Of a stretch of DNA of 64,000 nt, positions 1 through 15,206 are shown piece after piece. This DNA comes from Streptomyces sp. SUK 48. GTDB lineage: Bacteria > Actinomycetota > Actinomycetes > Streptomycetales > Streptomycetaceae. The notes under the pieces are model-generated. The model had not been told where the DNA came from. It did no database searches and saw only the letters and a list, made by a program, of their open reading frames with translations. The position numbers and the translations under genes are program-made. Location of the stretch: the NCBI RefSeq assembly GCF_009650765.1, contig NZ_CP045740.1, positions 1,488,001 to 1,552,000 on the forward strand, in the 5' to 3' direction. Each line of letters begins with the position of its first letter. Position 1 is the first letter of the stretch.

Positions 1-366
1 GCCCGGGTCCAGCACACGCTCACGGAGGCCGAGTTCCCGGTCCCCGCCGAACTTCCCTCGTCCAGCGCGCCGTTCACCAGGCGCCGGGGCAGACTCCTGT
101 CCGAGCGCTATCTGGACTTCCGCGCGCAGGCGCGCACCGCTCTCGCCGAACTCACGCGGTGCGCCGAGGAGTCGGGGCGGCCGGTGCTCGCGGTGACCCA
201 CGGCGGGCTGATCGGCACGGTCGTCCGGGCGGTCGCCGAGTCCGACGTCTTCTGCCTCCGGCTCTATCACTGCGGGATCACCGCGCTCGACTGGTCCGAC
301 GGCCGCTGGCGGCTGTCCCATGTCAACCTCTGGGACCATCTGCCGGTCCCGCTGCGCACCGCCTGA
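1..366 (+). CDS. Histidine phosphatase family protein (3' part, truncated by window edge)
   Basis: This reading frame is open from the first base of the window to a TGA at 364-366, so only the C-terminal ~121 residues are present. It shows the C-terminal half of the histidine phosphatase (phosphoglycerate-mutase-like) fold: the segment VTHGGLIGTVVR carries the second catalytic histidine, and YHCGITALDW is the usual following strand. The N-terminal RHG motif with the phospho-accepting histidine lies outside the window. The family removes phosphate from small metabolites or proteins through a phosphohistidine intermediate; the substrate cannot be told from this fragment. A short perfect hairpin follows the stop. 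It is probably a housekeeping gene unrelated to the NRPS clusters. Confidence 0.8.
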   Translation, partial: ARVQHTLTEAEFPVPAELPSSSAPFTRRRGRLLSERYLDFRAQARTALAELTRCAEESGRPVLAVTHGGLIGTVVRAVAESDVFCLRLYHCGITALDWSDGRWRLSHVNLWDHLPVPLRTA

Positions 367-389
367 CCTCCGTGGCATCCGTGACCGGT

Positions 390-408
390 CGGGCAGTGAC
401 GCTGCCCG
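390..408 (+). terminator. Hairpin after the histidine phosphatase gene
   Basis: A perfect 7-bp inverted repeat (CGGGCAG / CTGCCCG) with a 5-nt loop lies 24 nt after the stop codon. There is no T tract, which is common for actinomycete terminators. The rest of the 367-495 gap should hold the promoter of the next gene; I see no clear hexamers. Confidence 0.4.
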
Positions 409-495
409 CGCGTTGCCCGTTTCACCCTGTTCGGGCGGAGCGTTTGTGTCGTACACCGGGAGGGTGGGGCAGGACTCGGCGTGGTGAGGAGAGCT

Positions 496-2442
496 GTGCA
501 CGAGCACCGGAAGCGACACGAGAATCCCGCGGTGGCCGGCTCGCGGCCCCGGCCCGTCACGGCGCGCGCGGCCAACGCTCCGCGGCCCGGGCAGGCGGGC
601 ATGCCGGGGCCGGACGCGCTGGCCTCGCTGCAACGGCTGATCGGCAACGCGGCGGTCGGCGAGATGCTGGACCGTGCCGGGGCGGAGCGGTCCGAGGCGG
701 CGGCAGAGCAGTCCGCCGCGGTGCACGGGGTGCTGCGCTCCCCCGGCCGGCCCCTGGACGACCCGGTGCGCGGTGACATGGAGGCCCGGCTGGGCGCGGA
801 CTTCTCCGATGTGCGCGTGCACACCGGCCGGGCGGCGCACAAGTCCGCGGCCGCCGTCTCCGCCGAGGCGTACACCTCCGGCTCGCACATCGTCTTCCGC
901 GAGGGCGGCTACGACCCCTCGTCCGCCGCGGGCCGCACCGTACTCGCCCATGAGCTGACGCATGTCGTGCAGCAGCGGCGCGGGCCGGTCGCCGGGACGG
1001 ACACCGGGGGCGGGCTCGCCGTCAGCGATCCGTCGGACCGGTTCGAGCGGGAGGCGGAGCGGGTCGCGCGGCGGGTGACGGGCGACGAGGCGGGCGGAGC
1101 GGTGACCGAAGCGGCGGCCGACGGTCCGGCCGGGGCGATGGCCGACGGTCCGGCCGGGGCGACGGCAGACGGCTCGGTGCGGGCGTCGGTGGCCGACGGT
1201 TCGGTCCGGGCGTCGGTGGCCGACGGCGCGGTCCGGGCGCAGGTCGCGGGGGCGCACGCCGGCGCGGGACTCACGGTCGCCCGGCTGATGTCGGTCGCCG
1301 ACTTCCAGGGGAGTACCACCGTCGGCACCTTCCAGAAGCGCGGCTCGTCCATCGACCTGGTCGGGCGGGCCCTCGCCGAGTGTCACGGGCCCGAGGCGCG
1401 GCCGGACAACTTCGCGGCCAGGGCCGATCGGCTGGAGAACCTCGTCCAGGCGGCCGAGGACTACCTCGCCCAGTCGAAATCGGCACGGCACGCGCAGGTG
1501 GTGCAGGCCCTGCTCGACGACTGCCGGCCCGAGGCCGCGATCTTCCGGCAGCTCGCGGACGCCGTGGGGCTGGCGGCCCATCTGCCGAGGGCGCGCGCGC
1601 TGCTCACCGCGCAGGAGGCCGTCCTGCGACGCGTCGAAGCCGCGCACCTGGACATCAACAGCGAAGTGTCCGTGGCCAACGTCCATCTCCAGACGCCGCT
1701 GCTCCAGTCGGTCAACGCGCTGACGGACACGGAGAAGAGCACCCTCGTCGAGGACGATCTCCAACTGCTGACCGAGATCCAGACGGACGCCGGAGCCCCG
1801 CAGATCACCCGGGACACCCTCGGCGACCTGCTGGCGAACCGCGACATCGTCAACTTCACGACCGGCATGCCGGGAACGAAGCTGTCGGACCCCGGAGTCA
1901 CCGAGAAGTACACCCTCAAGCACATGATGGTCCAGGCGGACGGCGCGACCGAGCGGCTCGGCTCGCTCGCCCATGAACTCACGCACGTGGACGCCGGCGA
2001 GAGCTTCGGCAACACGCAGATCCTGCTGCTGCTTCGGCAGAACCTCGCCGACGCCGAGATCACGGCACTGGCCGCACGGCGCAAGTCCCGGGTCGACGCC
2101 CTGCGAGCGCTCCTGGACAGCGACGGAACGCTCACCGACGACCAGAAGAACCTGTTCGCGTCCAAGCTGAGGTATGCCACCGACCCGGCCAAGGGCGTCG
2201 GCCGCTACGCGATGCTCTTCAAGGACAAACTCGACACCGCCACCCAGCAACGCCTGCTGGAGATCGAGAAGTTGAGCGCTCCGAACAGCTCCACCCTCGT
2301 GGAGTACGACACCGTCGTCACCCAGCTCCTCGTCTATCTGCACCGCTGGGGCGCCGACCCCGCGAGTCCGCTCTACACGGCGGTCACCCAGCTGGCCACG
2401 GAACTGCGCGCCGACCGAAGGGCCGCGGCAGCGGGTCACTAG
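496..2442 (+). CDS. DUF4157 domain protein with two HExxH-type motifs
   Basis: I place the start at GTG 496 because GAGGAG lies just before it (486-491); GTG 481 is an in-frame alternative. The product is about 648 residues. Residues ~70-160 form a DUF4157 domain ending in HELTHVVQQ (first His near residue 152), a zinc-metallopeptidase-like signature. A second HELTH occurs near residue 493 in the C-terminal half, which I do not recognise as a named family. Between them, residues ~206-248 are a low-complexity repeat rich in ADG units. There is no signal peptide or membrane segment. DUF4157 is known from proteins associated with extracellular contractile injection systems and from polymorphic toxins, but no such genes are seen nearby, so effector or protease function is inference. 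It sits just upstream of cluster A on the same strand, separated by a putative promoter. Confidence 0.75.
   Translation: MHEHRKRHENPAVAGSRPRPVTARAANAPRPGQAGMPGPDALASLQRLIGNAAVGEMLDRAGAERSEAAAEQSAAVHGVLRSPGRPLDDPVRGDMEARLGADFSDVRVHTGRAAHKSAAAVSAEAYTSGSHIVFREGGYDPSSAAGRTVLAHELTHVVQQRRGPVAGTDTGGGLAVSDPSDRFEREAERVARRVTGDEAGGAVTEAAADGPAGAMADGPAGATADGSVRASVADGSVRASVADGAVRAQVAGAHAGAGLTVARLMSVADFQGSTTVGTFQKRGSSIDLVGRALAECHGPEARPDNFAARADRLENLVQAAEDYLAQSKSARHAQVVQALLDDCRPEAAIFRQLADAVGLAAHLPRARALLTAQEAVLRRVEAAHLDINSEVSVANVHLQTPLLQSVNALTDTEKSTLVEDDLQLLTEIQTDAGAPQITRDTLGDLLANRDIVNFTTGMPGTKLSDPGVTEKYTLKHMMVQADGATERLGSLAHELTHVDAGESFGNTQILLLLRQNLADAEITALAARRKSRVDALRALLDSDGTLTDDQKNLFASKLRYATDPAKGVGRYAMLFKDKLDTATQQRLLEIEKLSAPNSSTLVEYDTVVTQLLVYLHRWGADPASPLYTAVTQLATELRADRRAAAAGH
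1112..1240 (+). repeat. In-gene tandem repeat encoding ADG-rich units
   Basis: Five consecutive degenerate units of 24-27 bp encode ADGPAGAM, ADGPAGAT, ADGSVRASV, ADGSVRASV and ADGAVRAQV. Two of the longer units are nearly identical at the DNA level. The tract links the DUF4157 domain to the C-terminal region and probably varies in copy number between strains. Confidence 0.75.
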
Positions 2443-2576
2443 GGCCCGTCCGGCGATTCCCTTCGGGTCCGTGCCCGGCGGCGCCCCCTGTGCTCCCGGT
2501 GCGTGGAGTGTGGAGTGCCGTGTCACGTGAATCCGGGACCGGCAGATCGGGACTTATCTCCGTCTCGTCCCGCGCC

Positions 2577-2606
2577 TAGCGTTGATCCCACCAACCAGTG
2601 GGATCA
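2577..2606 (+). promoter_or_regulatory. Putative promoter and operator of cluster A
   Basis: TAGCGT at 2577-2582 resembles an actinomycete -10 hexamer. Directly after it lies a perfect 9-bp inverted repeat, TGATCCCAC (2583-2591) and GTGGGATCA (2598-2606), with a 6-nt spacer. Its place at the expected transcription start, about 40 nt before the likely start codon, fits an operator for a dimeric regulator. A second, weaker repeat (GGGAC ... GTCCC) lies at about 2549-2571. No pathway regulator gene is present in the window. The rest of the 2443-2647 gap holds nothing I recognise. Confidence 0.4.
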
Positions 2607-2647
2607 GTGCCGCACGTCCAAAAGGCGTGGCGGTCGAGGGAGTCGAC

Positions 2648-9916
<7,269 letters not shown>

Positions 9917-9998
9917 TCCCTCCCTGCCCCGCCCGCAAAAGGCGCCCACCGGCCCTTGCGCCCCACGCCCGCTCACACCACAGAACGGACACCGTCAC

Positions 9999-11594
9999 GT
10001 GACGAGCCAGTCCCCGGCACCCGCCGCCGAACTCACCGGCCGCATCAGCGGCGGACCGAGCGAACTGCTGCACGAGGAGGTGCTCGCCCCGCAGTTCCGG
10101 TTCGAGTCCCGCCATCTGCTGCACCACTACGTCGCCATCGAGAAGACCCTCGCCGCCGAGTACGCCCGCATGGGGCTGCTGGACACGGACGAGGCGCACG
10201 CCGTGGCCGCCCTGCTCGACGGGGTCGGCCCGGACACCCTCAGCGCCCGCCCCGACGCCAATATGTCGGACATCGCGTTCGCGATCGAGCGGCACGTGGA
10301 GGCGGGGCTCGCGCGTCCGGTCGTGCGCTGGCACGTCGACCGCAGCCGCAACGACCTCCAGGCGTGCGCCCAGTTGATGTTCGGCCGTGAGCGGCTGATC
10401 GGGTTCGCCGGGGCGCTGGCGGAGCTCGGCGAGGTCGTCGGGCGCCTCGCGGAGGAGACCCGCGAGCTGCCCATGCCCGGGTACACCCACTTCCAGGCCG
10501 CGCAGATCATCACCCCCGGCTTCCATCTCACCGCGCTCTCGGAGCACGTGCTGCACACCCAGCGCCGGCTGCTGGCCGCCTACGACGGCATCGACGCCTG
10601 CCCGCTCGGCGCCGGTGCGATGGCCGGGCAGGAACTGCCGTGGGACCGAGACCGGATGGCCCGGCTGCTCGGCTTCGACCGCCCGCAGTCCAACGCGCTC
10701 ACCGCGGTCGCCTCCCGCCGCTGGAGCGCCGAGGTCACCGCCGAACTCAGCCTGCTCGGCGCCGCGTTGAGCCGGTTCGTCACCGACCTGCTCAGCTGGG
10801 GCGGCAGCGAGTACGGCTTCATCGAGCTGCCCGACGAGCTGTCCGGCATCTCCTCGGCGATGCCGCAGAAGAAGAACTACCCGGTGCTGGAGCGCATCCG
10901 GGGCCGCACCGCCCATCTGACCGCCTTCCACACGGACGTCCTGCTCGGCCAGCGCAACACACCGTTCTGCAATCTGGTGGAGGTCTCCAAGGAGGCCGGT
11001 ACCCACGTCCTGGCCGCCTTCGACTCGGCGCACGGCACCGTCCGCCTGCTCACCGAGGTGCTGCGCCGCCTCCGCTTTTGCGCGGAGCGGATGCGCGAGG
11101 TGTGCGAACGGGAGTTCCTGGGCGGGTTCAGCCTCGCCAACGCGCTCACCCTGACCGAGGGCGTGCCCTGGCGCACCGCCCAGGTGATCGCCGGCAAGTA
11201 CATCGTGCGGGCCGTCGGCGCCGGTGCGCCGCCGTCCCCGGGTGTGCCCGCTCTGCTGGTCGAGGCGGCCGCCGAGCACTCCGTCACGCTCGCCGAACCG
11301 GCGAAGCTGCTCGCCGACGCCTTCGATGTGCACGGCGGGCTCGACCGGCTGGTGTCGGCTGGTTCGGCGCGGCCCGAGGCGGTCGCCGAGGCGCTGCGTG
11401 TCCAGCGGGAGGCGTACGCGCGGGTGCGGGCCGCCTGGGAGCGGCGGGCCGAGGCCGTGCGCGCGGGTGCCGCCGAGACGGACCGGGCGCTGGGGCTCAC
11501 GGCGGCGGGCTCCGCCGGGGACGCCGTACGCGTGGAAGAGGCGACGGCGGGCTCCGCCGAGGGTGCCGTACGCGCGGAAGCGGGGGACCGCTGA
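9999..11594 (+). CDS. Argininosuccinate-lyase-like enzyme (2,3-diaminobutyrate supply)
   Basis: Member of the fumarase/aspartase/argininosuccinate lyase superfamily, about 531 residues, starting at GTG 9999. The superfamily signature is clear: GISSAMPQKKN with the mobile-loop serines, and upstream DRSRND and PGYTHFQ segments typical of the argininosuccinate lyase branch. These enzymes split a C-N bond and release fumarate. The gene lies between an NRPS and a threonine-kinase-like/cysteine-synthase-like pair, not among arginine genes. The same trio of functions has been proposed to make 2,3-diaminobutyrate in friulimicin-type lipopeptide pathways, the lyase removing fumarate from an aspartate adduct to leave the free amine. 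That role is inference here. The C-terminal ~40 residues are a low-complexity tail with two similar GSA-rich units. The stop overlaps the next start by one base (TGATG). Confidence 0.85.
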   Translation: MTSQSPAPAAELTGRISGGPSELLHEEVLAPQFRFESRHLLHHYVAIEKTLAAEYARMGLLDTDEAHAVAALLDGVGPDTLSARPDANMSDIAFAIERHVEAGLARPVVRWHVDRSRNDLQACAQLMFGRERLIGFAGALAELGEVVGRLAEETRELPMPGYTHFQAAQIITPGFHLTALSEHVLHTQRRLLAAYDGIDACPLGAGAMAGQELPWDRDRMARLLGFDRPQSNALTAVASRRWSAEVTAELSLLGAALSRFVTDLLSWGGSEYGFIELPDELSGISSAMPQKKNYPVLERIRGRTAHLTAFHTDVLLGQRNTPFCNLVEVSKEAGTHVLAAFDSAHGTVRLLTEVLRRLRFCAERMREVCEREFLGGFSLANALTLTEGVPWRTAQVIAGKYIVRAVGAGAPPSPGVPALLVEAAAEHSVTLAEPAKLLADAFDVHGGLDRLVSAGSARPEAVAEALRVQREAYARVRAAWERRAEAVRAGAAETDRALGLTAAGSAGDAVRVEEATAGSAEGAVRAEAGDR

Positions 11595-12622
11595 TGCCGC
11601 CGTCCCCGATCTCCAGTCCGGCCGCCGCGCCGGCCGTCCTCGAACCCGGTCGCGGGCACGCCTTCGGCACCTTCGGGGAGCTTCTCCAGGGCGCGCTGCC
11701 CGAGCCGGACGGCGACTTCCTGGTGACGTTCCCGCTGGCCCGCTGGGCGAGTGCCGCGTTCCACCCGTCGCCCGAAAGGCGGGAGGTGCGGGTCGCGCCC
11801 GCGCACAAGGCCAAGTCCCGGCGCACCGCCGAGGCCGTACTGTCCGCGCTCGGGGTGACCCATGGCGGCCTGCTGGAACTCGGCGGTGACCTGCCCGAGG
11901 GCAAGGGCATGGCCAGTTCGTCGGCCGACCTCGTCGCCACCGTCCGAGCCGTCGGCGCGGCCTTCGGGCGGTCGTTCTCCCCCGCCGAGACCGAGGCGTT
12001 CCTGCGGGGCGTGGAACCGGCCGACGGCGTGATGTACGACGAGATCGTCTGCTTCCACCACCGGGGCGTGCGCCTGGGCCGCAGGCTCGGCACCCTGCCG
12101 CCGCTGGCCGTCGTCGCGCACGACGAGGGCGGGCAGGTCGACACGGTCGCCCACAACCGCGCGGCCGGTCCGATCGGGGCCGCCGACCGGCAGGAGTACG
12201 GCCGGCTGCTCGACCGGCTCACCGCCGCCGTCACCGACGGCGACCTGCCGGCCGTGGGCGAAGTGGCCACCCGGAGCGCCGAGCTGAACGGCCTGCGGCG
12301 GGAGCGTCCCGGCTTCGACCGGCTGCGCGCGCTGTGCGGCGAGGTCGGCGGGCTGGGCCTGGTCCTCGCGCACAGCGGCACCCTGCTCGGCGTGCTCCTC
12401 GACGCCGGCGACCCCGAACTCGACGCCAAGTCCGCCCACATCAGGACCGGTTGCGCGGCGCTCGGCGGCGAGGTGTCCGTGCACCGCTCGCTGGGCGCGG
12501 GCGACGACTGGACCCGGCCGCACCGCGGCCAGCACGCCGGACCCGCCGTCGCCGTACCCCATCCCGCCGCGGAGCCCTCCGCGCTCCCTCACGCCGTCCT
12601 CCCTCACGAGCTGGAGATCTGA
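11594..12622 (+). CDS. GHMP-superfamily kinase, PduX/threonine-kinase-like
   Basis: About 342 residues, translationally coupled to the lyase gene. The GHMP ATP-binding loop is present as PEGKGMASSSADL near residues 98-110, preceded by the N-terminal GTFGELLQG segment typical of PduX-like L-threonine kinases and related small-molecule kinases. The family phosphorylates a hydroxyl group with ATP. In this setting it would make O-phospho-L-threonine (or -serine), turning the hydroxyl into a leaving group for beta-replacement by the PLP enzyme encoded next. The final ~35 residues are Pro/Ala/His-rich and beyond the conserved fold. Substrate assignment rests on the gene neighbourhood and family, not on visible specificity residues. 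Confidence 0.82.
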   Translation: MPPSPISSPAAAPAVLEPGRGHAFGTFGELLQGALPEPDGDFLVTFPLARWASAAFHPSPERREVRVAPAHKAKSRRTAEAVLSALGVTHGGLLELGGDLPEGKGMASSSADLVATVRAVGAAFGRSFSPAETEAFLRGVEPADGVMYDEIVCFHHRGVRLGRRLGTLPPLAVVAHDEGGQVDTVAHNRAAGPIGAADRQEYGRLLDRLTAAVTDGDLPAVGEVATRSAELNGLRRERPGFDRLRALCGEVGGLGLVLAHSGTLLGVLLDAGDPELDAKSAHIRTGCAALGGEVSVHRSLGAGDDWTRPHRGQHAGPAVAVPHPAAEPSALPHAVLPHELEI

Positions 12623-12624
12623 CC

Positions 12625-14892
12625 ATGCTGTTCGACACGCTGACGGCCGCGATCGGCGGGACGCCGCTGGTCCGGCTGCGCCTCGGCGAGGCACGCGGGG
12701 TGGAGGTCTACGCCAAGCTGGAGCTCCAGAACCTCTTCGCGATGAAGGACCGCGTCGCCCGCAACATCATCCTGGAGGCCCGGCGGCTCGGCACGCTGCG
12801 GCCGGACGCCCCGGTCGTGGAGAGCTCGTCCGGCACGATGGCCCTCGGTGTCGCCCTGGTGGGCCGTTCGCTGGGCCACGAGGTGCACATCGTCACCGAC
12901 CCCCGTATCGACCCCGTCACCCTGGCCAAACTGCGCGCCCTCGGCTGCCAGGTGCACATCGTCGAGGCGATGACGAGCCACGGCTGGCAGTCCGCCCGGC
13001 TCGAACGGCTCGCGGAGCTGATGGCCGAACTGCCCGGCGCCTTCTGGCCGCAGCAGTACACGAACCCCGACAACCCGGGCGCCTACCGGGAGTTGGCGGG
13101 CGAGCTGCTCGCCGACCTGGGGCACATCGACACCGTCGTCGGGGCGGTCGGCAGCGGTGGATCGCTGTGCGGCACCTCCCGCGCCCTGCGGGAGAGCCTG
13201 CCCGCCCTGAAGGTGGTGGGCGTCGACTGCGTGGGCAGTGCCCTGTTCGGGCAGCCCGATGTGCCCCAGCGGCTGCAGAGCGGCCTCGGCAACAGCCTGC
13301 TGCCGAAGAACCTGGACCGCTCGCTCATCGACGAGGTGCACTGGCTCAACGACCACGAGGCGTTCGCCGCCACCCGGGACCTCGCCCGGGAGCAGCAGAT
13401 CTTCGCCGGGAACACCTCCGGCTCGGTCTACCGCGTCCTCGGAGATCTGGCCGAGCGCGCCGAACCGGGCTCCCGCATCGTCGGCATCATGCCGGACCGG
13501 GGCGACCGGTACGCCGACACCGTCTACAGCGACGAGCACTGGGACACCCACCGGCTGCACGAACTCCCCTCGCCCGGGGGGCCGTCCGTGATCCCGGTCG
13601 GCGAGACCGCGCTGAGCTGGTCCCGGCAGCCGTTCCGCGCCCCCGGGGAGCTGCGGCGGCACCTGGTCTTCGTGGAGTCCAACACCACGGGCACCGGCAT
13701 GCTCGCCCTGGAGCTGGCCCGCGCGGAACTGGACACCGTGCCGGTGCTGCTGACGGGCGACCCCGACCGGTACCGGGGGCTCGCCGCCACCGGCGCCGAG
13801 GTGATCCGCTGCGACACCAACTCGGACGCCGCCCTGCGCGCCGCCGTCCAGGACCGCTTCCGCCGCGAGGAGATCGCGGGCATCACCACCACCAGCGACT
13901 TCTACGTCCCGGCCGCGGCCCGCCTGGCCCGCTGGCTCGGGCTGCCCGGCAATCCGCCCGAGGCCGTGACCGCGTGCCGCGACAAGTCGGCGCTGCGGGC
14001 CCTGCTGGAGAGCGCCGGGGTGCGCCAGCCGCGGTACGCCGTCGTCCGCGACGCGTCCGAGGTGGCCGCCGCCGTGGCCCGCACCGGGCTGCCCTGCGTG
14101 GTCAAGCCGGCCGACGACTCCGGTTCCGTGAACGTCCTGCTCTGCGCCGACGAGGCCACGGCCACCGCGCACGCCGAGCGGGTCCTCGCCGTCACCACCA
14201 ACGTGCGCGGCATGCCGACCGCGCGCACGGTCCTGGTGGAGGAGTACCTGGACGCCCCCGAGTACAGCGTGGAGATGTTCACCTGGGACGGGCGGGCCGA
14301 GTGCGTCGGCATCACCGAGAAGTCCGTGACCGGCACCCCGCACTTCGTGGAGCACCGGCACCTCTTCCCGGCCCCGCTGCCGGCCGAGACGGCCCAGCGG
14401 ATCACCGAGACCGTGACCGCCGCCCTGGACGCGGCCGGAATCCGGCTGGGCGCCACCCACACCGAGGTGAAGCTGACCGCCGAGGGGCCCGCCGTCATCG
14501 AGATCAACCCGCGCCCGGCCGGCGGCATGATCCCCGAACTCATCAGGCTGGCCACCGGCGTCGACCTCCTCGAGCAGCAGCTGCGCACCGCCGTCGGGCT
14601 CGCGCCCGCGCTCAAGCCCGCCCATGACGCCCACGCGGGCATCCAGTTCCTGCTGCCCGACGCCGACGGGGTCCTCGACGCCGTCGCCGGGACCCAGGAG
14701 GCGGCGGCCGTACCGGACGTCGAGGCGGTCACGGTCACCGCCGCGCCCGGCACGCCCGTACGGCTGCCCCGCAGTGCCGGCGACCGGATCGGGCACGTCA
14801 TCGCCGGCCACCCGACGCCGGAGCGGGTGACGGCGGCGCTGGACGAGGCGCGGCGCCTGGTCCGGCTCAGCGTCGACACCGGCCGCGCCTAG
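12625..14892 (+). CDS. Cysteine-synthase-like PLP enzyme fused to an ATP-grasp ligase
   Basis: A 755-residue two-domain protein starting at ATG 12625, two bases after the kinase stop. Residues ~1-310 are a fold-type II PLP enzyme of the cysteine synthase/cystathionine beta-synthase group: IGGTPLVRL, the PLP lysine in LFAMKDR (K41), SSSGTMALG in place of the usual SSGNTG, and a phosphate loop GSGGSLCGT. Residues ~340-740 are an ATP-grasp domain with CVVKPADDSGS, EEYLDAPEYSVEMF and the metal-binding EINPRPAGG. The PLP half would replace the phosphate of O-phosphothreonine or phosphoserine with an amine nucleophile; the ATP-grasp half implies an added carboxylate-amine ligation, or reuse of the fold, not required in the simple diaminobutyrate scheme. 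Separate enzymes of both types are common; the function of this fusion is open. Confidence 0.88.
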   Translation: MLFDTLTAAIGGTPLVRLRLGEARGVEVYAKLELQNLFAMKDRVARNIILEARRLGTLRPDAPVVESSSGTMALGVALVGRSLGHEVHIVTDPRIDPVTLAKLRALGCQVHIVEAMTSHGWQSARLERLAELMAELPGAFWPQQYTNPDNPGAYRELAGELLADLGHIDTVVGAVGSGGSLCGTSRALRESLPALKVVGVDCVGSALFGQPDVPQRLQSGLGNSLLPKNLDRSLIDEVHWLNDHEAFAATRDLAREQQIFAGNTSGSVYRVLGDLAERAEPGSRIVGIMPDRGDRYADTVYSDEHWDTHRLHELPSPGGPSVIPVGETALSWSRQPFRAPGELRRHLVFVESNTTGTGMLALELARAELDTVPVLLTGDPDRYRGLAATGAEVIRCDTNSDAALRAAVQDRFRREEIAGITTTSDFYVPAAARLARWLGLPGNPPEAVTACRDKSALRALLESAGVRQPRYAVVRDASEVAAAVARTGLPCVVKPADDSGSVNVLLCADEATATAHAERVLAVTTNVRGMPTARTVLVEEYLDAPEYSVEMFTWDGRAECVGITEKSVTGTPHFVEHRHLFPAPLPAETAQRITETVTAALDAAGIRLGATHTEVKLTAEGPAVIEINPRPAGGMIPELIRLATGVDLLEQQLRTAVGLAPALKPAHDAHAGIQFLLPDADGVLDAVAGTQEAAAVPDVEAVTVTAAPGTPVRLPRSAGDRIGHVIAGHPTPERVTAALDEARRLVRLSVDTGRA

Positions 14893-14981
14893 CCACCCGC
14901 TCCGCCGCCCGTAGCCACCCGCCCCACCACCCCGTCGTACGACCCGTACGGCACCCGGAACGGACACCCCGAGGACCTGCC

Positions 14982-15206
14982 ATGAGCAACCCCTTCGAGA
15001 ACGACAACGCCGACTACCTGGTCGTCCGCAACGACGAGTTGCAGCACGCCCTGTGGCCCGCCACCGTGGCCGTCCCCGCCGGGTGGACGCGGGTGCACGG
15101 GCCCGAGCCGCGGCAGAGCTGCCTCGACTACGTGGAGCGGAACTGGACCGACATGCGGCCCGCGTCCCTGGTGGCCGCCCTCGGCGGGAACACGGCCCGT
15201 GACTGA
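14982..15206 (+). CDS. MbtH-family NRPS accessory protein
   Basis: Short 74-residue protein with the MbtH hallmarks: N-terminal MSNPFEN, conserved SLWP-type segment (here ALWP), PAGW, and the C-terminal WTDMRP. MbtH proteins bind and activate or solubilise partner adenylation domains. ATG 14982 is preceded by GAGGA at good spacing. The gene overlaps the following T-E gene by 8 bp, so the two should be translated together. It most likely serves the A domains of cluster A; cluster B has its own copy. Confidence 0.95.
   Translation: MSNPFENDNADYLVVRNDELQHALWPATVAVPAGWTRVHGPEPRQSCLDYVERNWTDMRPASLVAALGGNTARD

Noticed and set aside
1112..1240. ADG-encoding repeat as a CRISPR array or non-coding satellite
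   Set aside because: It stays in frame within a conserved protein, and the units have no spacers.
2582..2647. TTG 2582 as the start of the first NRPS
   Set aside because: It lies within the -10/palindrome region and has no ribosome site, whereas TTG 2648 has GAGGGAG at good spacing.
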